Positions 40,244 through 46,428 of a stretch of DNA of 46,428 nucleotides are shown in pieces (position 1 is the stretch's first letter; the number at the start of each line of letters is the position of its first letter). The DNA is from JANNRW01 sp031401815. Its GTDB lineage: Bacteria > Desulfobacterota > Desulfuromonadia > Geobacterales > DSM-12255. The DNA lies in NCBI GenBank assembly GCA_031401815.1, contig JANNRW010000251.1, positions 1-46,428 of the forward strand, read 5' to 3'. Both the position numbers and the translations under genes were made by a program. The notes beneath the pieces were generated by a model. It was given only the letters and a program-made list of their open reading frames with translations, did no database searches and was not told where the DNA came from.

Positions 40244-40306
40244 AGGCTGAAGGCTGAAGACCGAAGGGGAAAACAGATAAATCCTTCAGCCTTCAGTCTT
40301 CAGCCT
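40244..40306. repeat. Heptamer inverted repeat downstream of aroF
   Basis: AGGCTGAAGGCTGAAGACCG (from 40244) and CTTCAGCCTTCAGTCTTCAG (to about 40303) pair across a short loop. Unit CCTTCAG is shared with 31381-31488. It may double as a terminator for aroF. Confidence 0.78.
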
Positions 40307-40329
40307 GAATACATATGAAAGGGGGCTTT

Positions 40330-40791
40330 ATGAAACGACTGGTAATGCTGCTGGTAATCATGATCTCTTTGGGAGCTGCGCTCCCGCTCTGGGCAAGGCA
40401 GCAGCCTCAGGATGCCGAAGCTGTTCGTGCTGAAGCTGTGCGCGGCTTTGAAGAGATTCTTGACTTCTGGCGCAACGGCAATTATGGCGAACTTTACAAG
40501 CGGACACTTATTAGCGGCAAGGAGACGAAAGAGTCATTCAGTAAAAGAATGGCCAACTCCAAGCTGAAACCTTCGTGTTGCTGGGAAAAGATGCAGGATG
40601 TTGCTGTGTCGATAAAGACGCCGACCAGTGTGGTGATCAGTGCAAAACTGGGTCTGGATGCGCCTGGCGAGATGGAGTACAAGACAAAATCTTTCAAATT
40701 GAACAGGGAAGATGGACTCTGGCGAATATCAAGGGGGGAGATACTTGCGCTGGCAGAGGCAAAAAAGAAGAAAAAGAGTAAACGGCATTAA
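40330..40791 (+). CDS. Exported protein of unknown function
   Basis: A 153-residue product starting at ATG 40330 after GGGGG. Residues 1-22 are a signal peptide (RLVMLLVIMISLGAALPLWA). The mature part has a helical segment (AEAVRGFEEILDFWRNGNYGELYKR) and a beta-rich NTF2/DUF4019-like region ending in LNREDGLWRISRGEILALA, followed by a Lys-rich tail (AKKKKKSKRH). A small cone-like fold is likely but not verified. Two adjacent cysteines (KPSCCWEK) are present. The stop overlaps the convergent kinase gene by 4 bp. Confidence 0.72.
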   Translation: MKRLVMLLVIMISLGAALPLWARQQPQDAEAVRAEAVRGFEEILDFWRNGNYGELYKRTLISGKETKESFSKRMANSKLKPSCCWEKMQDVAVSIKTPTSVVISAKLGLDAPGEMEYKTKSFKLNREDGLWRISRGEILALAEAKKKKKSKRH

Positions 40792-42239
40792 ACTCCAGCA
40801 GATGGCAAGGCAATGACAAACGTGCTCCCTTTGGGGAATCGGCTCTCCACCCAGATACGACCATGATGAGCAGAGATAATCTCTTTCACCAGTGCAAGGC
40901 CAAGTCCGGCACCCCCTACCATTCTGCGATCCGAATTGTCAATCCGGTAGAGCTTCTCGAATATCTTTTCGCGCAGTTCAACAGGGATACCTATCCCTTC
41001 ATCCTGCACCCTGATTATTATTTCATCTCCGGATAAAGATGCCGTAACAGTGATTGCCGATCCTGGAGAGGAATATTTGCAGGCATTTGAGAGAAGATTT
41101 ATCAATACCTGGTGAAGTTTTTCCCGGTCACCCTTAACAGGAGGTAGATCGTCCGGAACTTCAACCTTAACCCGATGTTTCTCCTTGTTGATGGTAAAGA
41201 GTGAAGTGCTCTGCTTTAACAGCTCCTTAACTGGAACCGAATCGAAACTGTCGGCTTCGTTTTGACCTTTAGCACGCTGCATGTCCAGAAAATTACCGAT
41301 CAGATCATTAAGACGCTCGGTCTCCTTATGGATGGTATGCAAAATCCCGCGCAGCCTCTCCGGCTCCATCTCATTTTCCAGCAGAAATTCAGTAAAACCG
41401 AGCATGGCCGTGAGTGGTGTCCGCATTTCATGACTCACTGCAGAGATCATCTCATCCTTTGTTTTTTCCATCTCCTTTATCTCGGTTATATCCACCGCTA
41501 TCTGTAACCTGACCAGACGACCGTCAGTCCACTCTATCGCCCTGTCAGTCCATTGATACCATTTTTTGTTTCTGGTGTTCTGATGTTCACTTGTAACAGC
41601 AGATTGAGGTTCACCATTAACAATAAGTCGGTTGTTTGTGCAGAACTCGCACGGGCCTTGCTGTTCTGCCTGAAACAGCTCGTAACAAGGTTTTCCTTGC
41701 CACTCTTCCCCAAAAACAGCTGCTCCATAGCGATTCATGTAAAGAACTTCGTACGTCTTCATGTCAGCGACATACACAACTGCATTCATGGCGTCAAAAA
41801 TTGTCTTGAACTGTGCAAACTGCCTGTTCAGAGCGATTTCGGCTTCCCGCCTGCGATGGCGCTGGTCTGCTTCACGTATCTCCCGTTCAATTGCAGGCAG
41901 TAGCCGGGTGAGGTTCTGCTTCATCACGTAATCGTGTGCTCCGGCCTTCATGACTTCAACAGCCTGATCTTCACCGATCTTTCCGGAAATCACAATAAAG
42001 GGGAGATCAAGGCCACTCTCTCTGAGAATCTTGAGAGCGCCAAGTGCGCTGAAACCTGGCATATTGTAATCAGAGGTTACAATGTCCCACTGGCGTGACG
42101 TGAGTGCTGTACGCATGGCATCCGGAGTACATACGGAAAGGTAATCCGGACTGCACCCCCCCTTGCGAAGTTCACGCAGAATCAGGAAGAGGTCGTCTTC
42201 AGAATCTTCTACAATTAATATTCTGAACTGCTCGGTCAT
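40788..42239 (-). CDS. Receiver-PAS-histidine kinase hybrid
   Basis: A 483-residue sensor kinase. Receiver at 1-125 with Asp57 (IVTSDYNMPGF) and a normal acidic pair (VEDSEDD); PAS at about 143-255; HisKA with His270 in AVSHEMRTPLTAML; HATPase with NLLSNACKYSSPG (N box), VQDEGIGIP (G1) and GGAGLGLALVKEI (G2). The PAS domain contains CYELFQAEQQGPCEFC, three Cys in a pattern common in Geobacter PAS domains and possibly metal- or haem-related. It is soluble. No dedicated response regulator gene adjoins it. Confidence 0.92.
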   Translation of the reverse strand: MTEQFRILIVEDSEDDLFLILRELRKGGCSPDYLSVCTPDAMRTALTSRQWDIVTSDYNMPGFSALGALKILRESGLDLPFIVISGKIGEDQAVEVMKAGAHDYVMKQNLTRLLPAIEREIREADQRHRRREAEIALNRQFAQFKTIFDAMNAVVYVADMKTYEVLYMNRYGAAVFGEEWQGKPCYELFQAEQQGPCEFCTNNRLIVNGEPQSAVTSEHQNTRNKKWYQWTDRAIEWTDGRLVRLQIAVDITEIKEMEKTKDEMISAVSHEMRTPLTAMLGFTEFLLENEMEPERLRGILHTIHKETERLNDLIGNFLDMQRAKGQNEADSFDSVPVKELLKQSTSLFTINKEKHRVKVEVPDDLPPVKGDREKLHQVLINLLSNACKYSSPGSAITVTASLSGDEIIIRVQDEGIGIPVELREKIFEKLYRIDNSDRRMVGGAGLGLALVKEIISAHHGRIWVESRFPKGSTFVIALPSAGV

Positions 42240-42363
42240 ATGACTCTCTCTCCAGCAGACAAGTGCGGCACAGTTTATCAGTAAAAAAGCGGTTCAACAA
42301 GTATTTGCATGCGGAAAACTTATGATGCTTGCGCAGAGAATTTCTTTCCGATACCTTGTGAAT

Positions 42364-44736
42364 ATGAAAGCTGATCAAATAACGAAGAAAAAGCCCGAAC
42401 TTCTGGCTCCGGCAGGGTCGCTGGAGTCTTTTTTTGCGGCTATGGAAAAAGGCGCAGATGCTGTTTATGCCGGGCTGCATGAGTTTTCCGCCCGAGCCAA
42501 GGCAAAAAACTTCAGCCTTTTACAGATGGAGAGGATGCTCTGTTATGCGCATAATCTGGGTCGCAAGGTATATGTGACCCTCAACACCCTGGTAAAGGAG
42601 AATGAACTTCCGCATCTCATAGAGACTCTTGCTGCCCTCGAAAAGATGAAGGTTGATGCGGTCATTATCCAGGATATGGCCATTGCCCGGCTGGTGCGCA
42701 ACTTCTTTCCCGGCATCCCGCTCCATGCTTCAACCCAGATGACGATCCACAACACTCCGGGGGTTTTGCAGCTTGCCGGGCTCGGTTTCGAGCGGGTCGT
42801 ACTGGCGCGTGAACTTCATCTTGACGAAATAAGCCGGATTGTCAGCAACAGCCCTGTCGGTATCGAGTGTTTCATTCACGGCGCACTCTGCTTCTCCCTT
42901 TCCGGCCAGTGCTACTTCTCCTCCTTTCTTGGCGGGCACAGCGGCAACCGGGGGCGCTGCGCCCAGCCCTGCCGCCGCCAGTACAAGTACCGGGGGAAAG
43001 AGGGGTACTACTTCTCCACCAATGATTTTTCCAGTATAGATCTGCTTCCGGAGCTGGTGGCTGCCGGGGTTGCCTCATTCAAAATTGAAGGGCGGATGAA
43101 GTCTGCTGAATATGTGGCCTGTGTTGTTGGTGCCTATCGCTCGGTTCTGGACGCTATGCCGGAAGATATGCAGGCAACCCTTTCAAAAGCCAAGGAGCTG
43201 CTCAAGCTCTCTTTTGGCAGGGTTCCTACCAAAGGATTCCTCGCTTCCCATCAGCCAACAGATATAGCCACTCCGACCCTTCGTGGGGCTACTGGCCGCT
43301 TTCTGGGAGAGCTCAAGGGGGTGCGGGGCGACAGAATCAGTTTTGAGAGTCGCGACCGGCTCCATGTAGGTGACAGAATCAGGGTGCAGCCAAAAAGCGA
43401 CATGGCCGGGCGTGCATTTACCATAAAAGAGCTTTTTATCGATAACCGTGCTGTAAAGGCTGCTCCGGAAAAATCCCGTGTGACTATTCCTTCTCCTTTC
43501 AGTTGCGCTGTCGGTGATGCGGTTTTCAAGGTCTCCTCGGAGACTGCTTTCACCATGAGTGAAAATGCCTGCCAGAAGAGACTTGACTCTGTCAAAACAG
43601 GAAAGCTCCCTTGCGACCTGCGCCTCTCCCTGAAAGAGGGGGTTTTGACCATTAATGCCCTGGTGGAAGGGGTAGAGGAGAGCTTCAATTTCCCCTTTGT
43701 AGATCTGGAGAGTGCCCGTACCACTGATATGACAGCAATGCTCACAACCCATTTCGCCAAAACCGGCGAGACCCCTTTTGTCCTCAACGCTCTTGATGCC
43801 GCCGATATCCCACCTGTCATGATACCTCCGGCAAAACTGAAAGATCTTCGCCGGGATCTCTACCAGCAGCTGGCAGCACGGGTGCTGCCGCAACTTGCCA
43901 GAGAGCTGCGAGCCCGACAAGAGCAGGCTCGCGCCTCACTGGTCGAGAAACAGCCGGTAAAAGCTCTGCGCCGGGCAGAGTTGATCGCCCGGATCGATCA
44001 GGCAACTGATCTCCATCTCCTTAACCGCGACGGGATCGACGCAATCAGCCTTCCAGCCTCCAGAGCCAATCTTCATCAGCTGCAACAGCTCGGTCGCCGC
44101 TTGCGGGGGAAGGAGGAGAAGATTCTCTGGCGGCTGCCGTTCATCATCTTTGACAAGGATATCCCCTGGTATCAGGAGGCCATCAAGGCTCTTTGCGATT
44201 GGGGCTTTCGCCGTTTTGAGGCTGCAAATCTCTCCCATTTCACCCTGCTGGCCGGTTATGATGCTGAAATATCAACAGATTACCGCCTCTTTTCCCTGAA
44301 CAGTCAGGCAATCCTCTCCTGGCAGGAGCTGGGTGCGGTTGCAGCCACGCTGTACATTGAAGATGATGCTGACAATCTCGGTGCTCTCCTTGCTGCCAAT
44401 CTGCCGCTTCAAAGGCGGGTGCTGCTGTATGGCGATGTTCCGGCTATCACCTCCAAGATTACGATCAAGGAGGTAAAGAGCGATCAGCCGGTAATGTCCG
44501 ACCGTGGGGAAGGGTATCGGGTGACTATGCGGGACGGCCTGACCGTAGTCACCCCAACCACCAAATTCTCCCTAACCCAGTTCAGGGAGCGGCTCCAGAG
44601 CATGGGGTGCAGCGCCTTTATCCTCGACCTGGCTCACTTGAACCGGGATCAGCAGGAGCAGGTCTTAAGCTCCTATGCAGCAGGGCGGGAGCTGCCAAAC
44701 AGTTCGCAGTTCAATTTCACAATGGGGCTCGTATGA
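42364..44736 (+). CDS. Peptidase U32 family protein (with DUF3656)
   Basis: A 790-residue U32-type protein. The N-terminal (alpha/beta)8 region begins PELLAPAGSLESFFAAMEKG and includes GADAVYAGLHEFSARAKAKNF; the U32 signature is ECFIHGALCFSLSGQCYFSS, with CAQPCRR and FKIEGRMKS. The C-terminal part matches DUF3656 (about 380-500) plus a divergent TIM-barrel-like end. Some members hydroxylate 23S rRNA (RlhA) rather than cleave collagen, so peptidase activity is not assured. ATG 42322 is an alternative start with a better ribosome binding site; ATG 42364 fits the family N-terminus. It overlaps hslO by 4 bp. Confidence 0.92.
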   Translation: MKADQITKKKPELLAPAGSLESFFAAMEKGADAVYAGLHEFSARAKAKNFSLLQMERMLCYAHNLGRKVYVTLNTLVKENELPHLIETLAALEKMKVDAVIIQDMAIARLVRNFFPGIPLHASTQMTIHNTPGVLQLAGLGFERVVLARELHLDEISRIVSNSPVGIECFIHGALCFSLSGQCYFSSFLGGHSGNRGRCAQPCRRQYKYRGKEGYYFSTNDFSSIDLLPELVAAGVASFKIEGRMKSAEYVACVVGAYRSVLDAMPEDMQATLSKAKELLKLSFGRVPTKGFLASHQPTDIATPTLRGATGRFLGELKGVRGDRISFESRDRLHVGDRIRVQPKSDMAGRAFTIKELFIDNRAVKAAPEKSRVTIPSPFSCAVGDAVFKVSSETAFTMSENACQKRLDSVKTGKLPCDLRLSLKEGVLTINALVEGVEESFNFPFVDLESARTTDMTAMLTTHFAKTGETPFVLNALDAADIPPVMIPPAKLKDLRRDLYQQLAARVLPQLARELRARQEQARASLVEKQPVKALRRAELIARIDQATDLHLLNRDGIDAISLPASRANLHQLQQLGRRLRGKEEKILWRLPFIIFDKDIPWYQEAIKALCDWGFRRFEAANLSHFTLLAGYDAEISTDYRLFSLNSQAILSWQELGAVAATLYIEDDADNLGALLAANLPLQRRVLLYGDVPAITSKITIKEVKSDQPVMSDRGEGYRVTMRDGLTVVTPTTKFSLTQFRERLQSMGCSAFILDLAHLNRDQQEQVLSSYAAGRELPNSSQFNFTMGLV

Positions 44737-45626
44737 GCGATTATCTGGTACGTATCATCACGAAAAGCGGCACTTTCCGCGCACTGGCCTGCGTTTCCAC
44801 AGAACTGGCAATAGAGGCATGCCGTCGCCACAACACTTCTTTAGTTGCCTCCATAGCATTGGGGCGTGCGCTGACCGGCGGGGTGCTGATGGCTGCGCTC
44901 CTAAAGACCGGACAACGGATAGCCCTCAAGTTTGAAGGGAACGGGCCCTTAAGGAAAATTCTGGTTGAAGCGGACAAAAACGGCTCAGTCTGTGGAACTG
45001 TGGGTGTACCTTCCGCCACTCTCCCGGATGTCGATGGCAAACTGGATCTGGCCGGAGCAATAGGCAGGGCAGGTCTTTTGACAGTAACGAAAGATCTGGG
45101 GATGCAGGAGACATACCCAGGGGTTGTAGAATTGTACAGCAGCGAGATTGGCGAGGATCTGGCCTGGTACCTGACCACTTCGGAGCAGATCCCGTCGGCT
45201 GTCGGCCTTGGGACTTATCTGGACGGAAATGGCCGTGTGGTGGTTGCAGGGGGCTTTCTGATACAGGCAATGCCACCGCAGGATGATGCAGCCATAGACC
45301 TTCTCATGCAGAGGATCGCTGCACTCCCTCCGCTGTCAGAACTACTGTTAAAGGGGAATACACCGGAAATGCTGCTGGAGAAACTTTTTGACGGCATCCC
45401 ATATGATCTGCTGGAAAAACGCGAGCTTTTCTTTAAATGTTCCTGCTGTCGGGAAAAAGTTGAACGGCTCTTTCTCTCCATGGGGATTAGCGAGTTACAA
45501 AAGTTGATAGATGAGCAGGAGGATCAGGAGGTTACCTGCGAATTCTGCCGGGAGCATTACTCCTTCGACAAGGAAGAGCTATCCGGACTGCTGGCAGAAC
45601 TGACGGCAGCCTCAAAGAAATTGTAG
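44733..45626 (+). CDS. hslO: Redox-activated chaperone Hsp33
   Basis: Cytosolic holdase switched on by oxidation of a zinc-bound cysteine centre. The N-terminal core shows YLVRIITKSGTFRALACVST and ALTGGVLMAALLKTGQR; the C-terminal zinc site is KCSCCREK, then, about 30 residues later, CEFCREHYSF, matching the CxC...CxxC pattern with a fifth Cys. Length 297 is normal. ATG 44733 overlaps the U32 stop (ATGA), coupling the two. Confidence 0.96.
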   Translation: MSDYLVRIITKSGTFRALACVSTELAIEACRRHNTSLVASIALGRALTGGVLMAALLKTGQRIALKFEGNGPLRKILVEADKNGSVCGTVGVPSATLPDVDGKLDLAGAIGRAGLLTVTKDLGMQETYPGVVELYSSEIGEDLAWYLTTSEQIPSAVGLGTYLDGNGRVVVAGGFLIQAMPPQDDAAIDLLMQRIAALPPLSELLLKGNTPEMLLEKLFDGIPYDLLEKRELFFKCSCCREKVERLFLSMGISELQKLIDEQEDQEVTCEFCREHYSFDKEELSGLLAELTAASKKL

Positions 45627-45689
45627 ATAAGGTTACAGTAGAATTTCCTCTCCATAAGAGCCACTCATTTTTTCTTTTCTCCTCAGGTT

Positions 45690-45717
45690 GATTTTCGTCA
45701 TATCGATTCTACAATTA
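45690..45717 (+). promoter_or_regulatory. Promoter of bacterioferritin gene
   Basis: TTGATT (45690-45695) and TACAAT (45712-45717), 16-bp spacer, about 70 bp before the start codon. No Fur-box-like dyad is evident. Confidence 0.5.
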
Positions 45718-45790
45718 GGGGGTCGGCTGGTTTTGTCATCCGGCATTGCACTGAACTAAAGATAACAACAGACAAAAAGGGAGGAATTAT

Positions 45791-46258
45791 ATGAAAGGCA
45801 ACAAAAACGTCATCGAACAACTGAATATGCGGCTGTCTGAGGAGCTTACCGCCATCAACCAGTATTTCGTGCATGCAGAAATGTGCGAAAACTGGGGGTA
45901 TGAACGGCTGCACTCCATGATTCGCAAACGTTCCATTGACGAAATGAAGCATGCCGAGAAGTTGATTGCCCGCATCATCTTTCTCGAAGGGACTCCGATC
46001 GTCAGCAAGCTGAACAAGATTCATATCGGAGCCGAAGTCGGCAAAATGCACATGAACGACCATATCGCCGAAGAGGGGGCGATCAAGGGGTACAACGACA
46101 GCATCAAGCTCTGCGTAGAGGTTGGTGACAACGGCACCCGTGAACTGCTCGAGTCGATCCTGAAAGAGGAGGAGAGTCATATCGACCTGATTGAGGCCCA
46201 GCTTGATCAGATCAAGCAGATGGGGATTCAGAATTACCTTGTGGAGCAGATTGACTGA
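45791..46258 (+). CDS. bfr: Bacterioferritin
   Basis: Iron-storage protein that forms a 24-subunit shell. The 155-residue sequence has the ferroxidase residues on four helices (MRLSEELTAINQYFVHAE, DEMKHAEKLIARIIFLEG, and the later EEGAIKGYNDSIKL and KEEESHIDLIEAQLD) and Met52, the haem ligand of bacterioferritins, in DEMKHAE. A strong GGGAGGA precedes ATG 45791. It is a single gene with its own promoter. Confidence 0.97.
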   Translation: MKGNKNVIEQLNMRLSEELTAINQYFVHAEMCENWGYERLHSMIRKRSIDEMKHAEKLIARIIFLEGTPIVSKLNKIHIGAEVGKMHMNDHIAEEGAIKGYNDSIKLCVEVGDNGTRELLESILKEEESHIDLIEAQLDQIKQMGIQNYLVEQID

Positions 46259-46428
46259 CAAACGTAACCTTCATGAAATTGGAGAGCGTCATGGCAGGAG
46301 AAGTCCGTGTTGACAGGGAAGAGTAAGAGTGCGTCAGTTGCCGCCTCTGATTGATTTCGGCAGAAATTTCCTGCTCCGGGCAAAGCACCGGTAGGCAAGC
46401 CTGGCCAGAAGATTGACCCCTGGAAGAT
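46259..46428. other. Tail of the window
   Basis: After bfr a short frame from 46291 (MAGEVRVDREE, stop 46324-46326) follows GGAG but is too short to call. No further gene is supported; the downstream neighbour probably begins beyond the window. Confidence 0.3.

Noticed and set aside
43183..43920. Minus-strand frames opposite the U32 peptidase gene
   Set aside because: Shadows of a strongly coding plus-strand gene, with no recognisable domain.

Overview
The window looks like chromosome from a mesophilic deltaproteobacterium of the Geobacter/Pelobacter type (Desulfuromonadia). This is inferred from gene content and order: dprA-topA-trmFO, LysM protein, recO, folA, a Se/S-carrier-like DUF3343 protein, selC, a riboswitch-controlled cobalamin nucleotide-loop and cobalt-uptake operon, and many c-di-GMP/two-component hybrids. 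No rRNA is present and the species cannot be named from this sequence alone.

Layout. 0.2-16.7 kb is core housekeeping, mostly on the minus strand: rmuC, an M23 lipoprotein, DUF3343, a divergent small membrane protein with dciA, a TrmN6-like methyltransferase with a Cys-rich N-terminus, yggS-maf, trmFO-topA-dprA, a LysM protein, cpoB, recO-folA, and a receiver-PAS-PAS-GGDEF-EAL protein. 17.0-21.4 kb is accessory: a parDE toxin-antitoxin pair, an FAH-family hydrolase, tRNA-Sec (selC), then a decayed type I restriction locus (fic, an hsdR reduced to its two ends, a YgjP-type peptidase) with conserved inverted-repeat operator arrays. 21.7-24.6 kb holds an ABC-F ATPase and an RsbW/STAS pair. 24.6-32.4 kb is one cobalamin/cobalt operon (cobU-cobT-cobS-cobC-cbiA-cbiM-cbiN-like-cbiQ-cbiO) behind a B12 riboswitch with an unusually large extra arm. 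32.6-37.2 kb is a second accessory block: an Eco47II-type R-M system whose methyltransferase carries its own MerR-like DNA-binding domain, a REP-associated tyrosine transposase bracketed by tandem copies of its own gene ends, and an Xre/RES toxin-antitoxin pair. 37.5-46.3 kb returns to core: a receiver-PilZ protein, engB, a DAHP synthase gene behind an aromatic-codon leader peptide and tandem terminators, a hybrid histidine kinase, a U32 peptidase with hslO, and bacterioferritin.

Main points of interest: (1) an aroF attenuator with a 30-codon leader peptide of which 11 residues are Phe/Trp/Tyr, followed by segments able to form mutually exclusive hairpins; (2) a perfect inverted repeat abutting the start codon of the HTH-methyltransferase fusion, a likely self-repression circuit; (3) duplication of RAYT gene boundaries on both sides; (4) an hsdR deletion scar within a locus that keeps its operators and coupled downstream gene; (5) a trmFO with no ordinary start codon before its FAD-binding motif. 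Several families of intergenic palindromic elements (C-rich, CACAGAG-type, heptamer-built) are dispersed through the window.

All assignments come from reading motifs and context. No database search was run.
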